Assembly (NCBI GenBank): GCA_038363925.1
Contig: JAQQWL010000015.1
Location: forward strand, 2,666,001 to 2,730,000
Direction of reading: 5' to 3'
Length of the DNA: 64,000 nt
DNA from: Apiospora phragmitis
Taxonomy: Eukaryota; Ascomycota; Sordariomycetes; Amphisphaeriales; Apiosporaceae
The position numbers and the translations under genes were made by a program. Below are positions 45,533-56,861 of the stretch, in pieces. The notes below the pieces were generated by a model. The model saw nothing but the letters and a program-made list of their open reading frames with translations. It searched no databases and was not told the DNA's origin. The stretch's first letter is position 1, and every line of letters starts with the position of its first letter.

Positions 45533-48240
45533 TTTGGGCCTGAATGAGTGCTATGAGTTTGAGTGCAACGAGATGAGCTACGTGGTTTCGTTGCAGGATT
45601 CTATTTCATCACAAATTGCATTGTCTTTGAAGACGGATCAGATTATATAAGTATATACTGAGAGGGAACATTTTCTCCGAAACCACGTTTCAGAGTTTGC
45701 CTACACTTTCTAACTCGACGATTACCAGGGAAGGGCGAGAAATAGCTTTATCCACGTTGTGCGCATATGTAAACTTTGACTCGCTGAGGCCTTGGATTCA
45801 GTCATTCAAAACATATAAGTTGACCCGTTCATGGAGAACCGTATCGCTGGTAACTGCGATTTAACAGAATATCCGATTGTGATGCAGTATCAAACAGCTC
45901 TGGTATGCATGCAAGCTGGGTGGCTAAACCAGCGATCGACACTGAAGTCAGAGTGTTGCTAGCCCGGTATGTTATCGTGAGGCAAGGGAGATAAAGGGGG
46001 TTGGAGTCGAATTGTATTCCTGCCAAGTGGGACTGGAAGCCAGTCAGCATCGTCCCCGTCGTCCTTTTCTGGAGGCTTCCACTGTTTAAGATGCGAGAAA
46101 CACCTCACGACTAAAATGAGGCAGTTGAAACGAGGCAGTCAAAAGGTGCAGTGATTCAATAGCAACTACGGAAGAGGCGTTTGTGACGACGATACGCTTG
46201 GAGGACTACTATTCTTCCTTTTGGACAACGTTGCCATGCGGTCGGAGATATGACGCCAACTGTGGGTAGTGACGAGACAAAAGGCCAAGGCAGTTTCCAA
46301 ACTCTTACTACACGTCGTCGTATCAGTCTTGGCAAAACTGAGGTCAATGTGACAGGTGCGCGAAATTGACAGATCCAGCGGGAGGTTTTAATAGCGAAAG
46401 CTAGGTTGGTTCAAGGAGAAACTTAGGTGCATGTCGATGCTGAGAAGGGACAACTGCGATTGAGGCATGGATCTACGCGCCGGAGCGCTGGAACAGCAAC
46501 AAGGGTATGTTGAGATGATGATCCGTGTCATTTGATTGGTTACAGAGCTGTGGCATCGAGCCCTTTAGGGAAGTAGGTGTTAACCTTAGCATTGAAGACG
46601 GGATGCACACAGCAGTCTCATTGGCTCTAAACACCCACCCCACACTCCTGAGTGCTGCATCCCCAGCTGTACGTGCGGGCCACCCCCGACGACGCTTCCA
46701 CTGTTGGTGTGCGTACGAGTGCCTAGAAGAAGGCGTGCATTGGATTGGATTGAACTTATAACACTCACAGCACTACGACAACTGCGTGTTATGAAGGCGT
46801 TAAGTGACTGATTTGATATCTCAGTGGGTCGAACAGCACCAACCAAAGCGATACGCGCAAGTAGATACACCAGTTGAGATGTTGTAGGAGACGGTGCATC
46901 TCATATTCTACATACCACGTTTCCAGCTTTACATGACTGCAACCATTGGAGTTATATATCGACATCTGCAATTGCCTTTCGCCCAACTCTCCTTCTTCCC
47001 TACTTCCCCTGCTTCTCGGCCTGGTTATTGGTCTCTGCCATTGACCTTGATGATGTTAGGCAAAGACACCGGACGACTACGAGTCAGCAGGCCAATTCAT
47101 CCAGACAATCAAAGAGCCAGTGTCTCTTCCCAGAAAGGAGCTATCAGTAGCAAAAGGCTGGCTCTAATGCGAGAGCTTTGGTGCACCTGGTAGCTGTTCT
47201 TCAGCCTCTTCAGAATTGTGGAAACTGTGAGTTTTGCGACTTTCTCTGCACACTATCCCTGGATGAAATCACATTTTGCCAATGGCACTCGTTCAGCGCA
47301 GCGTACCGGAGCAGGGACTAATCGAAGCTTACTTCCGCAATGCATTATGCCATCGAGATCCATACAGAAGGTATTATGCACCAAGTTGGGTTCATCACAC
47401 AATGATGTCGTAGCCTGAGCGAAGAGTGAAAACATGAAAATCTTCGTACCCTTGGTTGGTTTCCACATTCGCCCTTAGCAGTTAATACATATCCCCCATT
47501 GACTCTTTTTTTTTTAATGAATGTATTTGGCAAAACAGAAATAGCCGTATGCCTTTTGCCCCAACAGTTTCATACATCATGAACCGGTGAAGTACTGGAT
47601 TCAGGGGCAACACAACTGAGGAGTTGTCGGCAGGCCTATGTCTTCAACACAACTGTTGGATGGAGTCAGCGTCACATATGCAAGGATTTGGGACTTGCCA
47701 TGCTGGCACGCTCCTGTGTACAAGTGCAGTGGGCTATGAGGGTACATACACAAGCCAACCTTCAGCCTGCTGTAAACCTCAACGTGCTGGTCTACGAGCC
47801 GTATCTGCCTTATCAGGCTCATTAACTATAGCTTAGAATCTACAGGATCATACGATACACCTTAGCCAAGTCCCTGCCAATGTGAAATCAATTATGGCCG
47901 GCAACGTGCACCTAATTAGATAGAGCAGAGTACATGTATGTAGTTGTAGAAGATGGATACCTTAGAACCTCGTCGCGTCGGACCCCACAGTTAGCAAATC
48001 GTGGAGAGTGAGTCGACCTAGATCAAGACGCGTTGGGCCCAGTTGGGATTTTCTTTCTTCTTTTTTTCCTCAACCCTCCCAGCGCTGTGTGAGTTTCCCC
48101 AGACGTTTTGACGCCGCGGCTGTGTGCTTATATGCTGATTGTAGTATAGTATTAAATCTGTTCTGTTTTCGATCTTTTCTTTTTCAATATCGATACCCCC
48201 ATACGTGCAATGCTTCTGCTAAGGCGACTAAGTACTGACA
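45533..48240. other. Long intergenic region, no gene seen
   Basis: The promoter of secreted protein B should lie at 45,533-45,800. The frames in 45.8-47.9 kb are short and have no motif on either strand. No RNA gene or clear repeat was found. Confidence 0.45.
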
Positions 48241-48798
48241 ATGTTATTCCAGGACAGCAGCAGCAGCAACAACGCCAACATGGCGGAAACGTAAGTCTTT
48301 CTTTCTGTACCTTTCTTCCAGGATGAGATGACCATGCTGATACTGTGTATATATATAGTTCTCTGGGATGGGTGCAGAGCTTCGTGGCCGGCGGGTTTTG
48401 GGGCTTGTGGGCCCTGTTTGTGCAGCGTTGTGTCGCCGCCGTTCTTTATAGATGGTGGGTGGCGGTGCGCTCCCGTCTGCTGAGATCGGAGCGGGTGCGG
48501 TCGTACGCGGCCGCCCTGCACACCATCGACGAGGTATATTAACCCTTCTCTTTTGAGCCTCTCTTCTTTTCTCGTTTCTCCCTTATTCTATCCAGTGCAC
48601 CAAGGAGTCTACTGACGATGTGTTCGCATGTAGAAGGTCCTGGCCGAGGCCAAGAAGAAGGCCGGCAAGGAGGCCAAGAAGCAGCGGCGGCAGCAGAAGG
48701 AGGACGCGCGCGCGCAGCTGCGCATCCTCCGCGACGCCCGTTTCCCGTCCCCTCGACCTCGGGACGCGGCCCGCGCCTGGGCCACGGGCCAGCTGTAG
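48241..48798 (+). CDS. Small membrane protein with YRWWV motif and basic coiled-coil tail, three exons
   Basis: Exons are 48241-48290, 48359-48533 and 48634-48798, with canonical introns (donors GTAAGT and GTATAT, acceptors ATATAG and GTAG). The better start may be the second ATG at 48280 (MAET, 116 residues) rather than 48241 (129 residues). A single membrane segment (GGFWGLWALFVQRCVAAVLY) is followed by RWWVAVRSRLLRSE and a Lys/Arg/Ala/Gln-rich helix (KVLAEAKKKAGKEAKKQRRQ). I recognise no named family. A related gene at 51.7-52.6 kb shares the MAET start, an intron right after it, and the YRWWV block. The basic tail is probably cytoplasmic. A GAA microsatellite lies just after the stop. Confidence 0.68.
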
Positions 48799-48825
48799 TC
48801 CCGCCCTCTCCTCGATGGAGGAATA

Positions 48826-48851
48826 GAAGAAGAAGAAGAAGAAGAGGAAGA
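48826..48851 (+). repeat. GAA microsatellite
   Basis: A GAAGAAGAAGAAGAAGA tract in the 3' flank of the small membrane-protein gene. Confidence 0.85.
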
Positions 48852-49318
48852 TAACGACGATATATCTGGCGTTTTTGTTTTCGGTTGGTCAAGGAAGGGG
48901 GGCGGTTTGGTAGGGTACGGTCGGTTTTTTTTTTTTTTCGGTTGTTTTGGTCTGGTCGGCGTTGTTTTTTTAATTTTTTCTTAGAGGAAAAGAAAAAAAG
49001 CCTGCAATGGGCGTAGCACCGTCCCCTCGGTAGGCCTTCGGGTCTTCTGGGGCCCGGACCACTGGAGATTGTGGGTTGGGCGCCTCTCCTTGCAAAGGGG
49101 GGGTTCGCACCCTGTTCGGACTCAGTAGGCAGGGCGTCCCAGACGTTCTTCTCATGCCGAAGCCAAAGCAACTCCTTTGCCAGCTCTGGCTGGAATAAAA
49201 TTGGGCGGCTGCTACGATCCGCGGGGCCTCTTGTTTCGAAGTACTCTGGAAACTATTACTTACACTTAGCACTTTCTGCCATCACGAGCACCGAGGAGGG
49301 AAATCAAAAGAATCCGTC

Positions 49319-50396
49319 ATGCCTCAAGCCGGCAAGTCTCAAGCCAGCAAGCCAAAAAGGAGAAAAACAAAAAACCCATCGACTCGGCTCATCTTCCCAC
49401 ATCAGCAGCCGCAGTCTCAGACATACACACATACACACAAAGCCAGCTACCAAACCATCATCTTCACAACCAAGACCAACCACCTCATCTTTGGCTGCCC
49501 ATCACCCATCACACAGACATCAAGGGGCACACGAGCGCTATTGAAAACAACATACGGACATACACATGCTCAGCAACTTCAGCCAGTCATCTGTTCATTC
49601 AGCGTCATCGGCAAGGCCGAGATCCCTCATCTCCATGGCCAAGACCAACTGTCTCTGCTTCTGTCGTCTCTCTTCATAGACGCAGAACCCGACAGCCAAG
49701 ACCTTCTTCATCCTCTTCACATCGCTTCAGCCAATCAAACCTCCATCATCATGAGCAAGAACCATAATTATCTTCGCCAGGCAGCTCTTTTTCCCTGTCA
49801 AGTCATTCAAGCGTCTTCGTACGGCGGCAAGGTACTTCTACAATACAGTCAACGCTACACGGAGGCTGTTCCGAATCACTCGAGCACTCTTGCAAAGCCA
49901 CATCTGCAACTTCTGCATAACTTCAGTCAAGAGTCAAGGGGCATCTTCTTCGATCAAACCATCATCTCATCAGGGCACATATTCGTCTCAGGCATCCTCA
50001 GAGCCATGCAAGAACTCTTCCAAAGCCACATCTAATTACATACCTTCACTCCAAAGTCAGGGGAAATCAACTTCTTCAAACCCCTTCATCATCACGAAGA
50101 TTCAAGGGTCTTCATCTTCTTCAAACCCTCCATCATCACAACGAGTGCTGTTCCCTTCGCACTCACATCCAGTACCAACCTTGCAAAATCGTATTCAGTA
50201 CTGTACTGGAGAACCAAACATCATCTTCTCCAAGGGGCATCTTCTTCATGGGGCTCAATCAATCCGTATTCTGTACAGCCATGACCGCTGTGAGGACCAT
50301 TCTTCTTCCCAATCACCTACAGGGTCACTTTATTTCATCAAATCCTACTCGAACACCATGGGCTATCGTGTTCTTCATCTAAGACGAAAACCTTAA
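49319..50396 (+). other. Pyrimidine-rich, low-complexity region with two long overlapping frames
   Basis: Frames of 238 and 168 codons overlap here. Both are rich in Ser, His, Gln, Thr and Pro because the DNA is poor in stop triplets (CATCATC and CTTCTTC runs). An imperfect direct repeat of about 40 bp built on CATCTTCTTCAAACCC-type phrases lies at about 50,065-50,150. No domain or signal peptide was recognised. It may be a CT-rich transcribed leader or plain low-complexity DNA; I do not call a gene. Confidence 0.35.
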
Positions 50397-51310
50397 TACA
50401 TCCAATTCCATCCCAGCGGGCACACTTCGTTTCTTCCGAAGTGTTCAGGCCATTTCCAGTCATCTGTTCTGTATACTATTCGAATATCGATCACGTCGGA
50501 CAACAGAGAATCGAGTCCAGACTACGGATCCGGCTTAGCATCATGGCAATCCCAGTATATCTCCCTGATCGCCATATTCACCAATTATCTTTCAATGGAC
50601 TCATTTGTAGCTATCAATGATCACAGTCGTCAGATTGTTACATTGGTTCCGCACGTATAGATGTCTCAACGTTCGAAGTACTTAGCAATTACTTCCAACT
50701 TCAAGCGGTTTCCGTTCAAAATCTCACAAAACGAGTCATTTCAGCTTCACCTCCTCAGACCCAATACCAGCGAGCTACCAATTTTATTACCATAAACTTG
50801 TCCTGCTGCTTCTCATCGCACGCAGAGAGCTTGTCCATGAAATGTATCAGGGCAGGGGGAAAGCTTGTGACAAGAGATATCCCTCTCAGGCGAACCCACA
50901 AGGCACAAACAGCAAATACCATAATCACACAATACTGCCTTCAAGACTATGAATCCAAATCGTATGCTTATTTACAAATGGCTGTCAACCCATTTGACCA
51001 GGTCCACCATACAGTATGTTGATCCTACTCTTTGTATCTCAGAAAGTCTACAGTCCACTAATGACCGGGGAAAACAGCAGGTTCAAAACACCAGGCAAAT
51101 CGAGATGAGCTTCTACCTACGTGGAAAACGAAGGCGGTGAATCCACCACTGAGGAAGAAGAATGGGAAGTTATCGGACAATGGCGAATGCCAGATGAAGA
51201 TGAAAACCGATGACACCGATGGCGAGGATGACGAAAGTATCCTATCGGAACTTGTCTATATGGCCGAGTTTGTCTTGAACGAATAGCCACAAGACTGTTA
51301 GGATGTCCGA
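50397..51310 (+). other. Possible decayed coding region of unknown family
   Basis: Short plus-strand segments look coding-like but lie in different frames: ITQYCLQDYESKSYAYLQMAV (about 50,920-50,985), then ESTTEEEEWEVIGQWRMPDE (about 51,138-51,200) and EDDESILSELVYMAEFVLNE ending in TAG at about 51,286. The acidic tail is unlike the surroundings. I do not recognise it and cannot connect the parts. Confidence 0.25.
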
Positions 51311-51741
51311 AACCGAGTCGAGCCCAGGAGAAGGTTTCAACTGAATCCCCGGAATGCAAGAACCAAAGAAAAAGAGTATCTTTTGCCAGGTAATTATGCT
51401 ACATTGACCTTGTACGGCGATTAGGATACCGAAGCACTATCTCTGACACGGATTTCCAGGTCATGTACAGTTGACGACCTGGGGGGAAGTACAGCGACAG
51501 TACAACCAGTCAGTTATCCGGGCGCACGAATTATACGATCCCTTCCTACTCCCGGGTCTCCAGCAGCTTTGCCCTAAAAGGCTTGCACTAGGCATTCTTG
51601 CAATTATCTCAGCATCTCACTGTAGCATAAAAGCTCTAGCAGGACACAGACGCGATGCTTCCTGGCCAGACTTGTCGTGTCGGGAAAGACGATGCGCATC
51701 CACATCAAGCAAACGCTCACACGCTCAATCAACCCAGAACG

Positions 51742-52634
51742 TCATGCCTTCTCACCAACTGTCGCCCACGAAGCTCTTCGGGCGGCGGCCGATGCTGGTG
51801 CTGCTGGTGCCGGGGGCGCGTACGCATTCTCATCGGCGGCACCGGCGGCGGCAGCAGCTTTCTTGGCGGCCTTGATCTCCAGGGCCCGCTTGGCTGCCTT
51901 GTCGGCCTTTTCAAACTCTTCCCTATATATCGCCGTATTAGCTACTATTACAAAAAGCTGAAGGGTATTAGTTAAGCTTACCTCGTCGAACAAGCGCCAT
52001 CTTGCCACCCAATCCCGGAAGCAATCATGGCGTAGGAGGTTCCGGGTCAGAACCCCCCAGAGGCCCAAGAACAGCCAGGGAATCAAGACCGGCCATGCCT
52101 GCAGGGTGGCACCCCATTGAGCCCACAGGGCCACGCCCAGCACGTTGTTTCCGGCGGGGGCCACGGGCGTCCATATCGAGGTGGGCGCCGGAGCGACGGT
52201 GGTGCTGGTGCTGGTGGCCGGAGCCGGTGTGGTCGTTGTAAGTTCGTACCAGCAGCTACTCTCTTACCGGCACCCACCATCTGTACAACCAGACGGCTGC
52301 GCACCCCAACACAAACGGCGTCACAACACCCCAAACCCCCGTCACTCCCAGATTCTGTACGACTCCGAGAACACCCAAGGGGTTCTACAAAGCCGCATTG
52401 ACCTCAGGCCACTCCATTTCTGAAGTTACCGTTTTGGTCACTGTCTCAGTTTGAACAGAGACATGGGAGGAGGGGAGGGGTGGTGGTGAGGGGACCGGAT
52501 TTGAAGGGGGCGCCGGGCTAGGTGGTCAGCGTCACGAAGCTGGTGAAGGTCTTGTCGATGCTATATCCTACAGTTAGCACTGGTATATCCTATCGTGAGG
52601 GAAAGAGGAAGTAGACTTACGGTGTCTCGGCCAT
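51742..52634 (-). pseudogene. Relative of the YRWWV membrane-protein gene, with in-frame TAGs
   Basis: The ATG at 52634 begins MAET, with an intron donor GTAAGT right after the fifth codon has started, as in the 48.2-kb gene. Downstream are ETVTKTVTSEMEWPEVNAAL and LGVVQNLGVTGVWGVVTPF, then AVWLYRWWVPVR, matching the membrane segment and YRWWVAVR of the 48.2-kb gene. A Thr/Pro-rich stretch, a second membrane segment (WPVLIPWLFLGLWGVL) and a basic Lys/Ala-rich tail (ADKAAKRALEIKAAKKAAAA) follow to 51742. TAG codons at 52518-52520 and 52385-52387 interrupt it, and exon joins could not be made fully consistent. It may be one decayed gene with two membrane segments, or two adjacent genes. Confidence 0.5.
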
Positions 52635-52829
52635 CTTGTCTGTTGTCTGCTGAATAAACATTGTCAGTATTTTCTCATCACAGTTGCAGCCCGAAGAAGA
52701 GACCATCGGGTACTTACGTCGTTGTTGAAGAGAAAAAAAATCAGGCGAGAAAATAATCGATCGATCTGTAACTATATACTCATCAAAATAAGAATATATT
52801 ACAACGCTGTCAAAAATCTAAGGGAAGAC

Positions 52830-53360
52830 TCATAGTTTCTTTGAGGGTGGCCAAGGAAAAAAAGAGGAATGGAAACTCGGCACAATGAAGAGAAAAGTGG
52901 AAGAGAAACTAATCCTCGCTGCTCTGCTGCCGCTCTCGCTACTAGACTCAGAGTCGTCATCGGTATTGTTCGAAGGGACATGTGTGTGTGTAGGGTGAAT
53001 GACAGAACGGTGGTACAGTTCCTGGTGGTGGTGGCGAGGCATTACACCTATGAATTTGTCCATTTGATACAAAAAGTATCGAATGAGCCTTGCTAGGACC
53101 AAGACGATGTACTGGAAGTCGAAGAAGGCCGGGTTTGATAGTTCACGGCGAGCCCATTTGGCTCGATCCACAGCGATATTGAATTTTTTTTTCTCAATCT
53201 TGATGGCGCGACCGGCCATGGCTGCTCGCAGGCGGGAGATGTCTTCATCTTCGTGGTGGATCGCCGTGGGGTTAATGTGGTTGTGTACATGTAGCCGACT
53301 TGCCTTCTGCCTCAGGAGCTAGTCGAGGTGGATCTTGTCGTTCAGCTGTACGTACTCCAT
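52830..53360 (-). pseudogene. Small membrane protein with Ser/Asp-rich part, interrupted by a TAG
   Basis: The ATG at 53360 starts MEYVQLNDKIHLD, then a TAG at 53319-53321, then the same frame continues LLRQKASRLHVHNHINPTAI. It goes on through RLRAAMAGRAIKIEKKKFN, RAKWARRELSNPAFFDF and one hydrophobic segment (QYIVLVLARLIRYFLY). A His-rich part, a Ser/Asp/Glu stretch and a second hydrophobic end follow. The total is 177 codons. Gln at the TAG would keep an amphipathic helix. The gene follows the YRWWV relative in the same orientation; sequence similarity between them is too weak to assert. A donor-like GTACGC at about 53,513 leaves open an alternative model in which an upstream exon is spliced to an acceptor at the TAG. 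Confidence 0.45.
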
Positions 53361-54535
53361 CCTGGCAATAGTAGAGCCATGCTCAGTATGCCTTTGTTTT
53401 TGGCATACAGACACCTAGGATCTACGGTTCCCAGGGTGGTGCAGTTGAAATGGATCAAATGTTGTTTGGGGTTTGAATCCAAGAAGATGGCGAGAAAAGG
53501 TGGCCGTTGCGTACCTGCTTGACTGCGAGCTGGAAAGAGCCAAAGCTGGTGCCTAAATTATGCAGGTGGTAACATGAAGTACCTACACAAGTGCAGGTAA
53601 ACACATTCAGGCACGCATTAGTGACGTGCTCACAGTTCCATCACTTGCTAGCTCCTTCCACCCACTGATGGTTTCGAATAGGCTGCCTGTGCACCTCGAT
53701 AATCAACGGTTACTGGTTCAATACGGCAAGGGCTTCGACGTACGAGTCACCGGGAGGATCCAGCTTGGTGGGATACACCGCCAGGCCTTGCAACATTACG
53801 TCGACCATCTCCTGCTCGCAGGCGTGGAATTGGCTCTTTCCAGTCCCTACGCATATCAATTCATGTCAATGAAGCTAAAGTAAGTCCGTACCTCCATGCG
53901 TTGAGGGCGCAGGACATCACACACTGATCGGCGCCTGTTCAGGGCTACTTCCCTGCCGACAATACTGTGCCCGCTGCGCGTCACGTCCACTGCGTAATAC
54001 GTGCATGTCCCCTGGTGTGTTTAGAAGGTGCCACAGGTGGCTGCTCAGAACATCTTGGCCCCAATGCCATGCGCCGGCCAGCCACGCACGAGAAATTCCC
54101 GCCGAGGATCCCAAGTACGACAATAGCTGGTGCGAAGCCAACGATATTCGGCCACAGTGTCTCTGACGAACATATAATTAGTAGCGTCTTAACACAATTG
54201 CCCCGCACTCAAGCCTGAGCTCGGCCGTAACATACGGCAAGAGAATCAAGCAGAGGCCAGATTTTTAGCAATCTCACATAAGTGTTTAAACTTCAATTAC
54301 GAGGCACCATATTCTATGGCTAGCACCGGATGCAGCCCCTAAGCTCCCTCCTCTCCGTACAAGAGGCTAGGAGATTGAAAAAGTAGACAGCAGACTTTCT
54401 TGTTTATCCTGAAAAGTACATAGTTTCTTCCCTGTTCTTTTCAGGAGCAACTTCAGCCCAATGCAGCCTCTGGCATCCTTTGTAAAATAACCCTCCTCTT
54501 CGCACCGTTCCACACTCTCTTGCGCCAAAGTGACC
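53361..54535. other. Intergenic region, no firm gene
   Basis: Coding-like stretches occur at 53,690-53,880 on both strands (plus: QYGKGFDVRVTGRIQLGG; minus: MLQGLAVYPTKLDPPGDSY). Neither is recognisable or connects to an exon, so none is called. Confidence 0.35.
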
Positions 54536-55543
54536 ATGGAAACAGCGACAACGAACATTGGGAGTCTTACTACGACTTTCACGCCGGCGATAACGAATTG
54601 TGACTCGTTCTTTCAGGCTCGAGGCACCAAACATATATGGCTGCAATATGGGGTTATCGGTCCGGATGCCTCCGAGTGTTTCCCCTAGCGGGTATAATGC
54701 GATAGACGGGCCTTATTACTCCCCAGGTGTTTGTCCCCATGGGTATCAATATGCGTGTAGCGCCGGTATAAATGAGAGTGCGACTACTATCGCTACTTGT
54801 TGCCCCAGGTAAGAAGGCGAATTTCATGGCTTCAATGCGGGAGTTGAATAATGATTATTAACCCCGTCCGCTCGTTTAGTGGCTTTGCATGTCAGCCCCG
54901 GATACCCGAAGAAGTCAACGCCTGCTTTACGAATTTTGCCTCCGATACTTACCTGTCCGTTGCTATATGGACAACCGTATCCGGGCAAGCGCCAAATTTT
55001 ATCAGTAGCACGACTTTTAAGCCGGATGGGCCAGCCTTTGCCCATGGAGTCATCGTGAGAAGGTCCGGGGACGATCCAACATGGCCAGCTGTTACAACTG
55101 GGGCTACGGCATCCACTAAAGCAACATCAGCGGGGAATATTGTTACCAGTACGTCGAGAACCTCCTCCGACTTCCGTAGTAGCGCCAGCTCTACCAGCCA
55201 GCCCAGCGTTGCCGACGGGAATGACAATGGTGGATTAGACTCTAATAGTGCGAAGATGGGCATTGCCGTGGGTGTCTCTCTCGGGTTCCTCTTACTCATC
55301 GGATCTGTCGCCGCAGCGTTTCTGCTTGGAAGACGCCGGAGACGTCGCCAACGGGAAGGAGAAAAGGCTGATCGGAACGCCGGTTCGGAAGCGCCGGGAG
55401 ACCTTCCTTATGCATTAGAGATGGACAGCTCAGCGCGGTACACGGAGTTGGCTGGCGCAAGCGACGGGAACATCAGTCCAAATCCAAGAGAACTGCCTGC
55501 GGACTCTAGACCAACGGAACTCGACGCGGTGGCTGGATGGTGA
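54536..55543 (+). CDS. Single-pass membrane protein with Cys-rich ectodomain and Ser/Thr stalk, one frameshift
   Basis: Two exons are joined over a 71-bp intron (54809-54879, donor GTAAGA, acceptor TTTAG). The ectodomain begins LTTTFTPAITNC and continues ECFPSGYN, YYSPGVCPHGYQYACSA, TTIATCCPSGFACQ. This pattern is shared by a large set of uncharacterised Pezizomycotina surface proteins. A Thr/Ser-rich stalk, one membrane helix (MGIAVGVSLGFLLLIGSVAAAFLL), a basic stop-transfer (RRRRRRQRE) and a short cytoplasmic tail with ELPADSRPTELDA follow. The topology resembles Wsc/Mid2 wall sensors, but no WSC domain is present. One extra C in the run at 54682-54685 must be removed to join ECFP to SGYN; then the frame is 311 codons without other breaks. 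No classical signal peptide is seen, which fits other members I recall. Confidence 0.75.
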
Positions 55544-55848
55544 ACCCTTTCCCGAAGATTGACTCTTGGGATCGCACTGGGTTCATTTGATGTTGTGAGT
55601 ACGTATTGCATAGGCTCTGGCTTGGCCTACATCATGGTACTTCGTCTGTCACTTGCCTCGTATTCCCCTTTCTTTTCAATGATTTACATGCCTTGAGTCA
55701 CCTTGGGAAGCATTATGTGAAGCTGTGTTACTAGGAAGAAGAGTTTTTCCCACCTAGTGATAGTCTCGTTCGAAATAATCATCAACGGTTGTACTAAAGG
55801 GGTTCGACTCCCCTGTCACCATTCCAACGCTTCTCTGACATTCACACA
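55544..55848. other. Short intergenic region
   Basis: No feature beyond flanking sequence was confirmed. A tRNA-like T arm near 55,795-55,822 was examined and not accepted. Confidence 0.35.
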
Positions 55849-56215
55849 ATGGACCAATCCGAGGACCAGCGAGACGCCTTACGAAAGCACATCGTGGTGG
55901 TAGCCATGATGCTCGCTGGCCGCCATTCCTGGTTCTGATACGCTTATCGGGAAAGCGTTTGGCGTCAGTACGTTTTTCGCCATCGTTGCCCAGCTGATCT
56001 GGAGCGCGACTGCAATTGGACACTTCGCGGAGGATGACGTTGCCTTCTATCGCTGCCTCGCGACCGGTTTCATCGCAATAGGGGTGGACGTCATCGTCTT
56101 CGTCAGCCTCCAGGTGCACTATCAGACCACCATTACCTTCGTCCTCTTCGTGTCCTTCTGGCTCGGCTATAAAGTATATGACCCATTTTTCTCTAAGCCT
56201 CTCTTCGGCGACTGA
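55849..56215 (+). CDS. Small three-to-four-helix membrane protein, one frameshift
   Basis: The ATG at 55849 starts MDQSEDQRDALRKHIVVVAMML. From about 55,916 another frame, open for 100 codons, continues LAAIPGSDTLIGKAFGVSTF and FAIVAQLIWSATAIGHFA, then VAFYRCLATGFIAIGVDVIV, TTITFVLFVSFWLGYKVYD and KPLFGD. The joined protein has 121 residues and three or four hydrophobic helices. The span is one base too long, so a single-base insertion near 55,900-55,915 is implied. The second part has no internal Met near its start and is easily missed. The family is not recognised. Confidence 0.55.
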
Positions 56216-56429
56216 ATCTCATTTTGGGCACTCAGGTGTTCTGTATTCGCTTGCTAGTCTGCTAGATGTCTATGAGCTATAAAGCCCAGCTGCTACTACC
56301 AACTCTACACCGTGTGCCTATTCTATTGCACGAGTCCTTATCGATTAATTGCTCCTCGGCCTCCTCCTCGGCCTACTGGCGCTTAGGAATCACCAAGGTG
56401 ACCAGGTTAGCTTGCTATGCATACAACAC

Positions 56430-56861
56430 CTACTTGAGGGGCCAGTAAAGGAGCTCGGGATAACAGGTGAGGATCTCCTCGACCTCTGTATCATCGTGCG
56501 TTTCCGGGTGGTCAAGGTGGTGCTCGACCAGGGAAGAGCCGGTGCTAAACACGGAGGAGCAGAAGACGCACTTGATGCCTCCATCTCGGGATTTGGATGC
56601 CAGACTTCTCCATTGGGTGGGACGGTCTCTATTGAAGCCGTAGTGCGCCATTTGCTTGTGGCTCCGGATATGGGGGCTCATATTCGTGAGCTTTGCCTCG
56701 CAGAACCCGCCGACGGGCAAGGGCACCTTGCAGATGAATTCGCCAGTCTCAGGGTCGACTACGCCTGGAATGACGTTATGGGCAGGGAGGGTGGAAAAGG
56801 AGGCAGCAGCCGAGCCATCGCCGGTGTTGGACTCGGCCTGGGCGTCGCGGGAAGCAGACAT
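56430..56861 (-). CDS. C2H2-like zinc-finger protein
   Basis: An intact frame of 143 residues. After a Ser/Ala-rich start and VIPGVVDPETGEFICKV come two Cys/His clusters. The first is C-x10-C with H-x3-H and a further H (FICKVPLPVGGFCEAKL to PHIRSHKQMAHYG). The second is CVFCSSVFSTGSSLVEHHLDHPETH, a C-x2-C-x12-H type finger. A short acidic tail (DDTEVEEIL) ends the protein. Such short fungal proteins may bind DNA or mediate protein contacts; no target is suggested. It is a single exon, and an upstream exon is possible. Confidence 0.62.
   Translation of the reverse strand: MSASRDAQAESNTGDGSAAASFSTLPAHNVIPGVVDPETGEFICKVPLPVGGFCEAKLTNMSPHIRSHKQMAHYGFNRDRPTQWRSLASKSRDGGIKCVFCSSVFSTGSSLVEHHLDHPETHDDTEVEEILTCYPELLYWPLK

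Noticed and set aside
10388..53321. Reassigned genetic code with TAG as Gln
   Set aside because: The 1485-residue ABC transporter, P450, GH72 and receptor frames have no internal TAG, and the ABC, zinc-finger and small membrane-protein genes end in TAG.
53626..53883. 85-codon plus-strand frame and its minus-strand counterpart
   Set aside because: Both look weakly coding-like but neither links to exons or a known family.
55795..55822. tRNA gene (AGGGGTTCGACTCCCCT looks like a T arm)
   Set aside because: A possible acceptor partner is too close (about 63 bp in total) and no D or anticodon arm can be folded.
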